Of a DNA stretch of 64,000 nt, positions 36,516-46,516 are shown in pieces. Every line of letters begins with the position of its first letter. Position 1 is the first letter of the stretch. The stretch comes from Streptomyces sp. NBC_00557. Its GTDB lineage: Bacteria; Actinomycetota; Actinomycetes; Streptomycetales; Streptomycetaceae. Position numbers and translations under genes: made by a program. Location of the stretch: NCBI RefSeq assembly GCF_036345995.1, contig NZ_CP107796.1:2046001-2110000 (forward strand), written 5' to 3'. Under the pieces are notes generated by a model, which ran no database searches, had not been told where the DNA came from, and saw only the letters and a program-made list of their open reading frames with translations.

Positions 36516-37391
36516 GTGTTGGTCATCGGCACGGCCCGGCGGATCCGGGTGGCACGGGCGGGGATCGCGTACGAGGAGGCGGGCAGCGGGGAGCCCGTGG
36601 TGTTCGTCCACGCGGGGTGCGCGGACCGGCGTATGTGGGACGCGCAGTTCGCCGCGCTGGCGGAGCGGTACCGGGTGTTCCGCCACGACTGGCGGGGCCG
36701 GGGCGGCTCCGCGGACCCGGCCGGGGAGGTCGCCCACCACCTGGACCTGCTCGGTCTGCTGGACGAGTGGGGGGTGGAGCGGGCCGCGGTGGTGGGCGCG
36801 TCGGACGGTGGCCGGATCGCGCTGGACGCCGCGCTGACGGCGCCGCACCGGTTCCGGGCGCTGGTGCTCATCGCCTCCGGCCTGTCCGGGCACACCTGGC
36901 CGCCGGCGATGGTGCGGCGGGCCCGGCGGCGGCTGCTCGGCGCGGTCCCGGAGGAGCGGCTGCGGCGCTACGAGGAGGGCGCCGCCGAGTGGATCGACCC
37001 GGCGGACCTGGAGGCGGTGGCGGCGGCCGACGCGGAGTTCCTGGTGGCGGGAGAGGGGCGGGACCGTACCGCGCTGGACCCCGAGGTGTGGCGGCGGGCC
37101 GTGGACATGGCCCGGCTGACCCGGCGGCGGATCTGGGGCGGCCCGCGCACCACCGAACGGACGGCGCGTCCCCCGGCCCGGGACCGGCTCGCCGAGGTGA
37201 CGGTGCCGACCCTGGTGATCAGCGGACAGTGCGACGTGCCGGAGATCCTCGAGGTCTCCGCCCGCCTCGCCCACCACATCCCGGGCGCCCAGCACCTCCA
37301 GCTGCCCGACACCGGCCACCTCCCGCCCCTGGAACGCCCCACGGAGGTCACGGCAGCCCTGCACCGCTTCTTCACCTCCCTGGCTTTCTGA
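36516..37391 (+). CDS. alpha/beta hydrolase
   Basis: A 291-residue hydrolase with HAGCADRRMWD as the oxyanion segment, nucleophile elbow GASDGG, and the C-terminal catalytic histidine in DTGHLPPLE. GGAGG at 36508-36512 is only three bases from the GTG at 36516. The TTG at 36519 would have better spacing, so the exact start is uncertain by one codon. Esterase, haloperoxidase-like or lactonase activity is possible; the substrate is unknown. Confidence 0.87.
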   Translation: MLVIGTARRIRVARAGIAYEEAGSGEPVVFVHAGCADRRMWDAQFAALAERYRVFRHDWRGRGGSADPAGEVAHHLDLLGLLDEWGVERAAVVGASDGGRIALDAALTAPHRFRALVLIASGLSGHTWPPAMVRRARRRLLGAVPEERLRRYEEGAAEWIDPADLEAVAAADAEFLVAGEGRDRTALDPEVWRRAVDMARLTRRRIWGGPRTTERTARPPARDRLAEVTVPTLVISGQCDVPEILEVSARLAHHIPGAQHLQLPDTGHLPPLERPTEVTAALHRFFTSLAF

Positions 37392-37491
37392 CCGGCCCCC
37401 ACCTCCCCGCCCGCTTCGGCCCAGCACCGGCGCCCCGACCGACCGCCTGGGGTCCGGCACAGCCCGGGGGCCTGGCCGCCCAGGCCCTGCC

Positions 37492-37582
37492 GCATGCCCG
37501 GGTACTGCCGCACGCCCGGGTCCTACCCGAACGTCCGGGCCGTGCGCACGCCCGGGTCTGACGGGACGTCCGGGCTCTGCCG
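37492..37582. repeat. five degenerate ~18-bp tandem repeats (GCACGCCCGGGT core)
   Basis: Units GCATGCCCGGGTACTGCC, GCACGCCCGGGTCCTACC and similar occur at 37492, 37510, 37529, 37546 and 37564, each 17-19 bp long. Confidence 0.65.
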
Positions 37583-38081
37583 GGTGCGGGAGTTCCGGTC
37601 GACGGCCCGGGCCCTGCCCGCATGCACGGCTTCTGGTCACCCCGGTCTGCCGGGCAGCCTGGATCCGATCAGCCACTCCGCCCCGCTCAGCGCCGGCGCC
37701 TAGGCCTGCGCCTGCTACGCCGGCCCTCGAGGTGCCGGCGGCGCGGTCGCCGGCACAGGGGCCGCCCCGCGCCCGGCACGCGGGCGCGGACCATCCTGCC
37801 GGGCGCAACGGCGGCCACGTGCGCATCGGCCGGGGGGCCGGGCGGCGCCGGTGGTGCCTGCGCGGCGGTGCCGCGCCCGGAGGCGGCTCACCGGCACCGG
37901 CCGTGGCGGCACGGGGACCTGGGCTGCGCGGCGACCGGGGCCCGGTCCCAGGGCGGCGGGCGGTCGGGCGTCCGACGGCGGCGGCCGGTCGGCGAGGGCC
38001 ACCGCCCTGCCCGGCCGTCCGGGCGCTGCCCCGTGCACGGAGTTTCCACGCGGCCGCCCGGAGTCGCCCGGTACCGGGGGA
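37583..38081. other. GC-rich intergenic stretch, no gene recognised
   Basis: Between the hydrolase repeats and the leuA-like stop codon the sequence is extremely GC-rich. It keeps open frames on both strands but shows no protein-like composition or ribosome site. I see nothing identifiable. Confidence 0.5.
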
Positions 38082-39725
38082 TCAGAGGGTGGCCGGGGGG
38101 TGGTGGGTGGAGCGGGTGGTGGCGCTGTGGTGGGCGCGTCGGAGGGCTTCGGCGGGGGTGGGTGCGAGGCCGACGCCCCAGAGGGTTCGTGTGCCGGCCG
38201 GGCCGGTGACGGCGCACTCGGCGTAGACGACGACGTCGGGGGTGCCGCCGGGCGGTGCGGGACGGTGCTGCTCGGTGTGGGAGAGGAGCCGGACGTCGGT
38301 GTCCGGGACGGCGCCCTCCGCTTCGGCGGGGTCCAGGTACTCGGCGCGGAAGAGCTCACCGAGCCGTTCGGCGCTGATCTCCCCGCCGTCCGCGTCCGTG
38401 TGGGCCTGCACCACGCGGGCGAACTCGATCTGCAGCCGGCGTGGCAGGTCGAAGCCGTGGTGCCGGCGCATCAGGTAGGCCACCCCGCCCTTGCCGGACT
38501 GGCTGTTGACCCGGATGACGGCCTCGTACGAGCGGCCGACGTCCGCCGGGTCGATCGGCAGGTACGGCACGTCCCAGCGGGCCTCGCGCACCGGCACGCC
38601 GTCGGCGGCCGCCCGCTGTTCCAGCGCGGCGAAGCCCTTCTTGACGGCGTCCTGGTGGGAGCCGGAGAAGGAGGTGTACACCAGGTCCCCGGCGTAGGGG
38701 TGACGGGGGTGGACCGGCAGGCCCGTGCACTCCTCGACGGTACGGCGGACCGCGTCGATGTCGGAGAAGTCGATGCCGGGGTCGATGCCCTGTGCGTGCA
38801 GGTTGAGGCCGAGGGTGACCAGGCAGACGTTGCCGGTGCGCTCGCCGCCCCCGAACAGGCAGCCCTCGATGCGGTCGGCGCCGGCCAGCACGGCCAGTTC
38901 GGCGGCGGCCACGGCGGTGCCGCGGTCGTTGTGCGGGTGGACGGAGAGGGCGATGTGCCGGCGGCGGGACAGGCCGCGGCTCATCCGCTCCACCTGGTCG
39001 GCGTAGACGTTCGGGGTGGTGCGCTCGACCGTGGCGGGCAGGTTGAGGACGGTCTCCCGGTCCGGACCGGGCTCCCAGACGTCCATGACGGCCTCGCACA
39101 CCTCCAGCGCGACCTCGTGCTCGGTCTCGCTGAACAGCTCGGGCGAGTACTCGAACCCCAGGTCGCAGCCGGGGAGATACTGCTCGGCGTACTTCAGGAC
39201 GTGCTCGGTGCCGCGCACCGCGAGGTTTCTGCATTCCTCCCGTGTCATGCCGAACACCACGCGGCGGAACAGCGGCGAGGTGGCGTTGTAGAGGTGGACG
39301 GTGGCGGCGCGGGCGCCAGCCAGACAGCGCACGGTGCGTTCGATCAGCTCGTCCCGGGCCTGGGTGAGCACGGAGATCCGTACGCCGTCGGGGATCCGGT
39401 CCTCGGTGATCAGCCGGCGCACGAACGCGTGGTCGGCGCGGCTCGCGGCCGGAAAGCCGACCTCGATCTCCCGGTAGCCCATCGCGGTCAGCGTCTCGAA
39501 CAGGCGCAGCTTGCGGTCCGGGCTCATCGGTTCGATGAGCGCCTGGTTGCCGTCGCGCAGGTCGGTGGAGAGCCAGCGGGGCGCCGTGGTGAGGGTCCGG
39601 CCGGGCCAGGTGCGGTCGGGCAGGTCGGCGGGCCGCCACGGGGTGTAGCGCCAGGACGGCATGACGCCGGGGCGGCCGGCCGTGCGGAAGTCCCCCTGCG
39701 GGCCGGGGGCGTGGAGCGGTCTCAT
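38082..39725 (-). CDS. leuA: 2-isopropylmalate synthase homologue of a biosynthetic cluster, shortened regulatory domain
   Basis: This 547-residue protein has an intact catalytic TIM barrel: DLRDGNQ at 55-61, [20 protein letters not shown], and metal-binding HPHN with His263/His265. The [16 protein letters not shown] region reads [11 protein letters not shown]. Canonical actinobacterial LeuA is about 570-580 residues. Here the C-terminal dimer/regulatory domain goes from [16 protein letters not shown] straight to YAECAV...RTLWGVG. It therefore lacks the ~55-residue stretch that includes the LDYHEHAL-type leucine-site motif. It is the last gene of a six-gene overlapping operon. It likely condenses 2-oxoisovalerate and acetyl-CoA for a natural product. 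Confidence 0.88.
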   Translation of the reverse strand: MRPLHAPGPQGDFRTAGRPGVMPSWRYTPWRPADLPDRTWPGRTLTTAPRWLSTDLRDGNQALIEPMSPDRKLRLFETLTAMGYREIEVGFPAASRADHAFVRRLITEDRIPDGVRISVLTQARDELIERTVRCLAGARAATVHLYNATSPLFRRVVFGMTREECRNLAVRGTEHVLKYAEQYLPGCDLGFEYSPELFSETEHEVALEVCEAVMDVWEPGPDRETVLNLPATVERTTPNVYADQVERMSRGLSRRRHIALSVHPHNDRGTAVAAAELAVLAGADRIEGCLFGGGERTGNVCLVTLGLNLHAQGIDPGIDFSDIDAVRRTVEECTGLPVHPRHPYAGDLVYTSFSGSHQDAVKKGFAALEQRAAADGVPVREARWDVPYLPIDPADVGRSYEAVIRVNSQSGKGGVAYLMRRHHGFDLPRRLQIEFARVVQAHTDADGGEISAERLGELFRAEYLDPAEAEGAVPDTDVRLLSHTEQHRPAPPGGTPDVVVYAECAVTGPAGTRTLWGVGLAPTPAEALRRAHHSATTRSTHHPPATL

Positions 39726-41158
39726 GACGGTGCACTCCCTGGGGATGTCGTGGCCTCGGCGGCCGCGGGCGGCGCCTCGCGCGCGGGCCCTGCCTCCTCG
39801 CGCCGGACCGTGGCGCAGGCGACGGCGCCGAGCACGATGACCGCGATGGGCAGCGCCATCGACGTACGCATGGCGGAGACGCCGTCGTGGCCCCCGGCCG
39901 TCTGCGTCTGCACGAGCGCGCCGACCGCGGCGCTGCCGACCACCGAGCCCAGCTGCCGTACGGTGTTGAGCACCCCGGAGGCCGCGCCGGCCACCGCCGG
40001 TTCGACGCCGCGCATCGCGACGGCCGCCATCGGGGCGATGAGGCAGCCGTTGCCCGCGCCGACCACGATCATCGGGGCGACGAAGGCCGCCCAGGCGGTG
40101 TGCGGGCCCATCGCCAGCGCGTTCCACAGCATGCCGGCGGCGGTCAGCAGCATGCCGGTCAGCAGCACGTACTTGCCGTCGACCTTGTCGGTGAGCCGCC
40201 CGGCGAACGGCGCGAGGAGCATCGACACCACGGAGGCGGGGGCGAGCGCGAGGCCCGCCTTGAGCGCGCTGAAGTGCAGCACGTTCTGGAAGTAGAGGGA
40301 CAGCAGCAGCATCAGGCCGAGCACGCCGACCGAGATGGCGGCCGACACCACGTTCATCGCCGTGTAGTTGCGGCTGCGGAACAGCGCGAAGGGCACCAGC
40401 GGCTCGCGGTCCTGGCGGCGCCGCTGCTGCACGGTGAACGCCGTGAACAGCACGGCGGAGGCGGCGAACAGGGCCCAGACGACGCTGTCCCAGTGGTAGC
40501 GCTCGCCCTCCGTCAGGGCGAACGTCAGGCAGAACACGGCGGCCGCCGACAGCAGGACACCGGTGAGGTCGAGACGGTGCGTGGCACCCTGCCGGATGTC
40601 AGGGACGACGACGAACAGCACCGCCAGCACGACCGCGCCGACGGGCACGTTGACCAGGAAGATCCAGCGCCAGCCGGGGCCGCTGACCAGCAGACCGCCC
40701 AGCGCGGGGCCGGCCACGGCGGCGACGCCCGCCACCGCTCCCCACACCCCGAGCGCGGCCCCGCGCCGCTCGGCCGGGAACGCGCCGACGATCAGGGTCA
40801 TGGTCTGCGGGACGAGCAGCGCCGCGCCCAGTCCCTGCACCAGGCGGGCGGCGATGAGCTCGGCGGGGCTGCCGACCAGGGCGCAGGCCAGGCTGGCCAG
40901 CGTGAACAGGGCGACGCCCGCGGCGAACAGCTGGCGCGGGCCGCGCAGGTCGCCCAGGCGGCCCGCGGTGATCAGCAGGGCGGCGAGCACCAGGATGTAG
41001 CCGTTCATCGACCACAGCACCTCGTCGAACGAGGCGTGCAGGCTGTGGATCATGCTGGGGATGGCGATGTTGACGATCGTCAGGTCCAGCAGCGTCATGA
41101 AGAAGCCGAGGGACAGCACGACCAGGATCGCCCAGGGGTTTCCGCGTACCTTGCTCAT
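39722..41158 (-). CDS. MFS exporter, DHA2 (EmrB/QacA) type
   Basis: A 478-residue transporter with about 14 hydrophobic segments. Motif [13 protein letters not shown] in helix 1, the [10 protein letters not shown] loop, and [18 protein letters not shown] in helix 5 (antiporter motif C-like) are typical of drug:H+ antiporters. It overlaps both neighbours by ATGA. In this cluster it is the obvious exporter or self-resistance candidate. Confidence 0.9.
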   Translation of the reverse strand: MSKVRGNPWAILVVLSLGFFMTLLDLTIVNIAIPSMIHSLHASFDEVLWSMNGYILVLAALLITAGRLGDLRGPRQLFAAGVALFTLASLACALVGSPAELIAARLVQGLGAALLVPQTMTLIVGAFPAERRGAALGVWGAVAGVAAVAGPALGGLLVSGPGWRWIFLVNVPVGAVVLAVLFVVVPDIRQGATHRLDLTGVLLSAAAVFCLTFALTEGERYHWDSVVWALFAASAVLFTAFTVQQRRRQDREPLVPFALFRSRNYTAMNVVSAAISVGVLGLMLLLSLYFQNVLHFSALKAGLALAPASVVSMLLAPFAGRLTDKVDGKYVLLTGMLLTAAGMLWNALAMGPHTAWAAFVAPMIVVGAGNGCLIAPMAAVAMRGVEPAVAGAASGVLNTVRQLGSVVGSAAVGALVQTQTAGGHDGVSAMRTSMALPIAVIVLGAVACATVRREEAGPAREAPPAAAEATTSPGSAPS

Positions 41159-42348
41159 GCGGTGCTCTCGCTGTTCTCCGGCGGTGCGCCGGCGTCGGCG
41201 TCCTGCCACAGCATCGCCGGGACCTTGTTGGTCCGTTCGACCCGGGCCAGGCGGTCCACCCGGCGGGCGCGCAGGGCGCCGGGGTACTGCCGGGCCACCG
41301 CCGCCAGGTGGTAGAACTCGCCGGTCAGCCGGGCGCAGACGGCCTCGGGGTCGGCGGTGCCGGTGAAGTCGAGGGTCAGCGCGGAGGCCGCGCGGGCCGA
41401 GTCGGTGCTGCGGGTGAGCCGCAACTGGGCCTCGACGACGCCCGGTTCGCCGCGTACGACGTCGATCAGCTCGCTGACCTTGAACAGCGCGCTGCGCAGG
41501 GTCACCGCGTCGTCGGCGCGGCCGAGCACGGTGAGCCCGTCGGGGCGGCCGCAGCGGCATGCGGCGGGCGCGACCCGGTCGCCGAGGCGGTAGCGCACGA
41601 CGGGGACGGTCCAGCCGTCGCCGACCCGGCTGAGCAGGGCGCCGTCCTCGTCCGGTTCCATCAGCTGGCCGGGCAGCAGGTGCAGGACGGTCTCGTCGCA
41701 GCCGGGCTGGTTCGCGGCCATCACCCAGGTCTCCACCGAGCCGTAGTTGCCCCACAGTCCGGCGTCGGGGAACGCCTCGCGGACCAGGTCGCGCTTGTTG
41801 CCGGTCCAGGGCTCGGCCATCCAGATGACGGTCCGCACGGGCAGGGTGCCCCCGGCGTCCAGGACGCCCCGGGCGAAGTCGGCGAGCCCGGTGGGGGTGC
41901 CGGCGAGGGCGGTGACGCCGACCTCGCCGAACAGGTGCAGCCAGCGGCCGACCTCGCCGGGCTCGTAGGGGCCGGACGGGACGACCGTGCAGCGGCACTT
42001 CTCGGCGAGGGTCTGCATGTAGTAGTGGGAGCCCCACATGCGGCCCGCGTTGAAGAGGTTGAGCAGGGTGTCGCCGGGCTTCAGGGGCCGCCAGAAGGCC
42101 AGCAGCCGGTCCAGGCCCATGCCGTGCGGCACGTGCGTCAGCTTCGGCGTGCCGGTCGTGCCGCCGCTCGACATCAGCACGCTGCCCGCGTCCCGGGCGG
42201 CCAGGCGGGTCAGGGCGTAGATCTCCCCGGGGCCGCTGACCGGCAGGTCCGTCACCTCCCGTGCGGTGTCCGGCACGGCCAGGCCGCCGGCGTCGGCCAG
42301 CTTCCTGGCGTGCGCGAGCAGGTCGTCGGTGGGTATGTGCCCGATCAT
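41155..42348 (-). CDS. PaaK-like AMP-dependent ligase (adenylate-forming enzyme)
   Basis: This 397-residue, compact member of the phenylacetate-CoA ligase/F390 synthetase branch has the phosphate loop SSGGTTGTPK (near residue 58), NYGSVETW, YRLGDRV and a C-terminal TNKVPAM with the probable catalytic lysine. The N-terminal segment is short compared with PaaK. It activates a carboxylate as an acyl-AMP. In this cluster it could activate the isopropylmalate-derived unit for lactonisation or an acid for amide formation. It is coupled by overlaps to the ATP-grasp and MFS genes. Confidence 0.85.
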   Translation of the reverse strand: MIGHIPTDDLLAHARKLADAGGLAVPDTAREVTDLPVSGPGEIYALTRLAARDAGSVLMSSGGTTGTPKLTHVPHGMGLDRLLAFWRPLKPGDTLLNLFNAGRMWGSHYYMQTLAEKCRCTVVPSGPYEPGEVGRWLHLFGEVGVTALAGTPTGLADFARGVLDAGGTLPVRTVIWMAEPWTGNKRDLVREAFPDAGLWGNYGSVETWVMAANQPGCDETVLHLLPGQLMEPDEDGALLSRVGDGWTVPVVRYRLGDRVAPAACRCGRPDGLTVLGRADDAVTLRSALFKVSELIDVVRGEPGVVEAQLRLTRSTDSARAASALTLDFTGTADPEAVCARLTGEFYHLAAVARQYPGALRARRVDRLARVERTNKVPAMLWQDADAGAPPENSESTA

Positions 42349-43406
42349 CGCGTGCGGTCCTCCGCGTCGTCCGTGCCGTGGTTCCGGGTCGTGTGCCGGC
42401 CCGCGGGTGCGCCGGCGCCGCGCAGGAACTCCTCGTGTGCGGCGCGGTAGGCGTCGAAGCGGGCCGCGATGATCTGCCGCTGCTCGCGCGCCGCCTGCTC
42501 CGAGCCGGGGAAGGCGACCGCGCCGTCGGGCTCCACCTCCGACAGCCAGAACCGCTCGCCGTCGTGCAGGAAGTCGACGGCGATGTACGGCATGGGCATG
42601 CGCCCGGCCACGTACGCGACCGTGTCCGCCAGTTCGGGCGGCAGCGGCACGTGTTCCATGGCGCCGCCCGAGGAGAGGTTGGCGGTCAGGGACGCCCCCT
42701 TCGGGATGCGGCGCAGTACGGTGTGCGGCTTGCCGTCGATGACGTAGACCCGGAAGTCGTTGATGCCCTCGCCGAGGTACGGCTGGCACACCAGCGCCGT
42801 CTCAGCGCCGGCGGCGAGTCCGACCACGCCCTTGAGCTCCTCGGCGCTGCGCACTAGGCACACGCCCTGGCCCATGCCCCAGTAGGCGGGCTTGACGATG
42901 AGCGGATAGCCCAGGCCGTCCAGGGCCGCCTCGTAGGTCCGGGCCGGCGAGTCCCTGCCGACGCCGATCCGCACGGTCGGCACCTGGGGCAGGGGGCTGT
43001 CCGCGAGGTGCAGCATGGTCGCCGTCTTGTCGTTGGCGAGGAAGGACAGCCGGGGCGGGATGGGCAGGAAGAAGCCCGCCGCCTCCAGGATGGTGTACAG
43101 GTACAGCTGGTTGCAGACGTCCACGGTGTGGTGTGCCAGGGACCACAGGGAGGTCACGAACACCGTGTCGGCGGGGGTGACTTCGGTGCCGTCGAGGAAG
43201 ACGCGGGGGGTGCCCGGGCCGGTGGCGTCCACGGACACCTCTTCCGGCTTGTGCAGGGACAGCGCCCAGCCGCGCTCCCGGGCCACCTCCTCGTAGACGC
43301 CCCAGACGTGGGTCCACTCCTTGGTGCGCATCCGCTCGGTGCCGCGGTCCGGGTAGATCCAGCACAGCCGGCGGCCGGCGGCCCGCCCGGCGGGTGCAGT
43401 GCTCAT
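42345..43406 (-). CDS. ATP-grasp ligase (amino acid/peptide ligase-like)
   Basis: This 353-residue ATP-grasp protein has the ATP-binding segments VKPAYWGMGQGVCLV and CQPYLGEGINDFRVYVIDG, and the metal/phosphate region AVDFLHDG...LSEVEPDGA. The last deviates from the usual EVN motif of RimK/LysX-type enzymes, carrying EVEPD. A start at 43406 is supported by AAGGAGGG. Single-enzyme amino acid ligases of this class form dipeptide bonds using acyl-phosphates, so it is the likely amide-forming enzyme of the cluster. It overlaps both neighbours. Confidence 0.85.
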   Translation of the reverse strand: MSTAPAGRAAGRRLCWIYPDRGTERMRTKEWTHVWGVYEEVARERGWALSLHKPEEVSVDATGPGTPRVFLDGTEVTPADTVFVTSLWSLAHHTVDVCNQLYLYTILEAAGFFLPIPPRLSFLANDKTATMLHLADSPLPQVPTVRIGVGRDSPARTYEAALDGLGYPLIVKPAYWGMGQGVCLVRSAEELKGVVGLAAGAETALVCQPYLGEGINDFRVYVIDGKPHTVLRRIPKGASLTANLSSGGAMEHVPLPPELADTVAYVAGRMPMPYIAVDFLHDGERFWLSEVEPDGAVAFPGSEQAAREQRQIIAARFDAYRAAHEEFLRGAGAPAGRHTTRNHGTDDAEDRTR

Positions 43407-44233
43407 CGACGCTTCCCTCCTTGTGCCGTCCACGCTCCGACGACGCGGTGGAACCGCTCGGGCTCCTCCAGGAACGGCAGATGTCCGCTGTGCTCGAAGA
43501 GTTCCAGGCGGGACCCGGGTACGGCGGCCGCGAGCCAGGCCCCGACGGAGGTGGGGTAGACCTGGCTCAGCGCACCGTGCAGGAACAGCACGGGCACGCC
43601 GAGCGAGGGCAGGCGGTGGCGCCAGTCCTGGCGGAGCGCGTCCCGCCACAGCTGCCGCTTGGCGTCCGGGCGGCAGCCGGCCGCGGCGTCGGTGAGCGCG
43701 TCGGCCAGTTCCGGCTCGGGGGTGGTGCCCCGGGCGAAGAAGCCGCGGACCAGGTCCGCGGTGACGGTGCGGTCCGCCGCGCCGAGCATCCGCTCCACGT
43801 CCGCCGCGCCGGCCGCGTCCAGCCCGCCGAACGCCGCGTGCTCCCAGCCGTCCTCGCTGAGCAGGTACGGGGTCTGCTCGACGGAGACCAGGCCGGTGAC
43901 CCGGTCGGTGCCGTACCGGTCCAGGTAGCGGTAGGCGACGGTGGCGCCGAGGGACCAGCCGAGCAGTGTCAGTCCGCGTACGTCCAGCTTCTCGGTGAGG
44001 GCGTGCAGATCGGCGGCACAGCGGTCCACGGTGACCGGCTCGGTGCCCTGCGGGGTGGCGCCGTGGCCGCGCAGGTCCACGGTGAGGACGCGGTGGCCGG
44101 CGGCCAGGCCGGGGACGGCGCGGGCGAAGAAGGCCGAGGGCGCGCCGAGGCCGTGGACGAGGAGCAGCGGCGGGCCGTCGCCGGTGTCCTCGTAGTGCAC
44201 CTGCCCGCCGTCGTCCAGGGTCAGTTCAGGCAT
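43403..44233 (-). CDS. alpha/beta hydrolase of the biosynthetic cluster
   Basis: A 276-residue hydrolase with VHGLGAPSAFF as oxyanion loop, nucleophile elbow GWSLGA, and His in SGHLPFLEEPERF. It overlaps the upstream ligase gene by 8 bases and the ATP-grasp gene by 4. Possible roles are ester or lactone hydrolysis, acyl transfer/cyclisation, or editing; sequence does not decide. Confidence 0.87.
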   Translation of the reverse strand: MPELTLDDGGQVHYEDTGDGPPLLLVHGLGAPSAFFARAVPGLAAGHRVLTVDLRGHGATPQGTEPVTVDRCAADLHALTEKLDVRGLTLLGWSLGATVAYRYLDRYGTDRVTGLVSVEQTPYLLSEDGWEHAAFGGLDAAGAADVERMLGAADRTVTADLVRGFFARGTTPEPELADALTDAAAGCRPDAKRQLWRDALRQDWRHRLPSLGVPVLFLHGALSQVYPTSVGAWLAAAVPGSRLELFEHSGHLPFLEEPERFHRVVGAWTAQGGKRR

Positions 44234-45692
44234 GCGGCGCCTCCGTACCGGTCTCGGTCTCCCAGCGGCTGCGCAGGGCTGGCTTGTCGGGCTTGCCGAC
44301 CGGGGTGTGCGGGATGTCGCCGGTCAGGCGGACGGTGCCCGAAAGGCCGTGGCCGCGCAGCACGGCCTCGACGGACTTGCGGACCTCGCTGCCGGGCCGA
44401 GCGGGGTCGGGGTGCACGGCGAGGAGCACCTCGTTGCCGTAGGCGCCGGGCCGGGCGGGCAGCGCCACGGATTCCAGGACCGGGCACTGGGCGGCGATCT
44501 CCTCGTCGAGGACCGGCGCGGGCAGTGGTCCGCCGGCGGCGGCCAGGATCTCGGTGACCCGGCCCAGGATGCGCAGCGAGCCGTCCGGCTGCCGCTCGGC
44601 GACGTCGCCGGTCCAGAACTCGTCGCCGCGGAAGGTGCGGGCATTGGCCTCGTCGCTGCCGACGTAGCCCTCGCTGGTGCAGTCCGACCGCAGCACCAGT
44701 TCGCCCAGGTCCGGCCGGTCCGGTGCGAGGGGTTCGAGGCGGGTGCCCACCCCGTGCACGGGGAACATCCCCCGCTCCGCCTGGAGCACGTCGGCCATGT
44801 TGCCGAGGGCCAGGCCGAACTCGGTGGAGCCGTAGATCTGCCGGATGTGGATGCCGAGGACGTCGGCGGCGTCCCGCATCTGCGCCGGGCTGAGGTAGGC
44901 GCCGCCGCACAGCGGCCGGCGCAGCCGCGACAGGTCGGGTGCCGGGCCGCCGGCGGCCGCGCGCACGTACTCCTCGTAGTGGCGGGGCAGCGCGCTCATC
45001 GCGGTGGCGCGGTGTTCCTGGAGCTGCCGCAGCAGGACGGCGGGCGCCGCGTGCGGGTCGGCGAGGACGAGTTCGGCGCCCGACAGCAGGGCGGCGAACA
45101 TGTGCAGGTCGGTGGCGTGGGCGACGTCGAGGGTGTGCCGGCAGAAGAACACGTCGTCGCCCGTGATCCCGGTGTCCGCGAGCCAGCGGCGCCGCTCGCG
45201 CAGGAACTTGTCCTGCCGCCACACCATCTGCTTGGGAAAGCCCGTCGATCCGGAGGTCCACAGGGCGCGGAAGACGCCGGCGTGCCGTTCGGCGGGCGGG
45301 CGCGGTGCGGGTGCGGTGCGGGTCAGGTCGTCGAGCCGGACCCGGGGCGGGGAGTCCGCGGGGAACGGGCGGTCGTGGTCGGCGACGATCAGGCGCGGCC
45401 CGGTCAGGCGCAGCGCGGTCGCGGTGTCCGCCGTGTCGAAGTTGCTCATCAGCGGCACATAGCGGGCGCCGGTGCGGGCCACGGCCAGGATCAGGGCCAC
45501 ATAGCCGACGCTGTTGCGCAGCGAGCAGGCGACGGTGTCGCCGGCGGCGATGCCGTGGCGGTGCAGTCCGGCGGCCGTGCGGTCGACCAGCTCGACCAGT
45601 TCCGCGTAGGTGACCGCCGTGCCGTCGGTGGTGGTGACGGCACGGTGACCGGGCCGGCGGGCCGCGATGTCACTCAGGGCTTGGTAGAGCAC
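44226..45692 (-). CDS. AMP-binding (acyl-CoA synthetase/adenylation) enzyme, first gene of the operon
   Basis: A 488-residue ANL-superfamily enzyme with P-loop WTSGSTGFPKQ, YGSTEFG (A5-like), WTGDV and the C-terminal hinge and lysine in TPVGKPDKPAL. Length is typical for CoA ligases. It starts with GTG at 45692 after GAGGTG. It heads the run of six overlapping genes down to the leuA-like gene. With the HMGL-like synthase it forms the gene pair used by genome-mining rules for beta-lactone clusters (OleC-type beta-lactone synthetases are ANL enzymes). Confidence 0.9.
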   Translation of the reverse strand: MLYQALSDIAARRPGHRAVTTTDGTAVTYAELVELVDRTAAGLHRHGIAAGDTVACSLRNSVGYVALILAVARTGARYVPLMSNFDTADTATALRLTGPRLIVADHDRPFPADSPPRVRLDDLTRTAPAPRPPAERHAGVFRALWTSGSTGFPKQMVWRQDKFLRERRRWLADTGITGDDVFFCRHTLDVAHATDLHMFAALLSGAELVLADPHAAPAVLLRQLQEHRATAMSALPRHYEEYVRAAAGGPAPDLSRLRRPLCGGAYLSPAQMRDAADVLGIHIRQIYGSTEFGLALGNMADVLQAERGMFPVHGVGTRLEPLAPDRPDLGELVLRSDCTSEGYVGSDEANARTFRGDEFWTGDVAERQPDGSLRILGRVTEILAAAGGPLPAPVLDEEIAAQCPVLESVALPARPGAYGNEVLLAVHPDPARPGSEVRKSVEAVLRGHGLSGTVRLTGDIPHTPVGKPDKPALRSRWETETGTEAPHA

Positions 45693-45817
45693 GCTTCACC
45701 TCGCTGAGCGGTCGGCCACCGGCTCCGGGAGGTGCCGGCCGGGAAGCGGACGGAACCCGTACGTTTTTTGCCTCGTGCGGGGTGTCCTGCTTCGTGCCGT
45801 TCCCCTTGCGCGCGGCG

Positions 45818-46516
45818 TCACTTCTCGTTCCAGCCCGCGTAGGTGGCGAAGCGCCAGTCCTTGGCGAGGCAGTCGACGGTGCCGAAGCCCGCTTCGCGCA
45901 GCCAGCGGAGCTGGGTGTCGACGTCGATGGGAATGTCGTGTTTCATGCGCTCGCGGCCGGCGGCCCATTCCTCGGCGGGTGTTCCGGAGGCGTGCACATG
46001 GGCCTCGTGCTGCTGGTCGTACATCTTCTCCAGGGCGGGCGTCGGCGCCAGGAGCTGCTCGACGTTCACGAATATCCCGCCCGGGCGGAGGATTTCGCGG
46101 ATACGGAAGAAGAGGTCCCGCTTTTGTTCGTGGGTCAGGTGGTGGATGGAGAGCGCGGAGACCACGGCGTCGAACGGTCCGGCGGGCAGTGCGTCGAGGT
46201 GGTCGGCGACCCGCACCGACACCAGGTCGTCGGCGGAGAACCGCTGTCGCGCCTGGGCGAGCATGCGCTCCGAGCGGTCCTGGAGCAGCAGGTCGGCCCG
46301 GGGGAGGCGGTCGCGCAGGGCGGCGCTGAGCAGTCCGGTGCCGGCGCCCAGGTCCAGCACGCGGGGGGCGGGGCCGACCGACAGGGCCACGGCGGCGACC
46401 GCGCTGTCGTAGAGGAGGTCGAAGGACGGGATGAGCTGCCGGCGCAGCGCGTCGTAGGTGTGCGGATTCCACAGTTCGGTGGGTGCGGAATCGTGGGCGG
46501 CCGTTGTCTGCGGCAT
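45818..46516 (-). CDS. class I SAM-dependent methyltransferase
   Basis: This 232-residue methyltransferase has motif I VLDLGAGTG (near residue 54), an acidic strand-2 end (LLQDRSERML) and the post-motif segment SALSIHHLTHEQK. ATG 46516 has GGGGAAGG eight bases upstream; the longer frame to 46636 is not supported. It is 125 bases upstream of the AMP-ligase on the same strand. Carboxyl methylation of an isopropylmalate-type intermediate, as described for cystargolide biosynthesis, is a context-based possibility. Confidence 0.85.
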   Translation of the reverse strand: MPQTTAAHDSAPTELWNPHTYDALRRQLIPSFDLLYDSAVAAVALSVGPAPRVLDLGAGTGLLSAALRDRLPRADLLLQDRSERMLAQARQRFSADDLVSVRVADHLDALPAGPFDAVVSALSIHHLTHEQKRDLFFRIREILRPGGIFVNVEQLLAPTPALEKMYDQQHEAHVHASGTPAEEWAAGRERMKHDIPIDVDTQLRWLREAGFGTVDCLAKDWRFATYAGWNEK

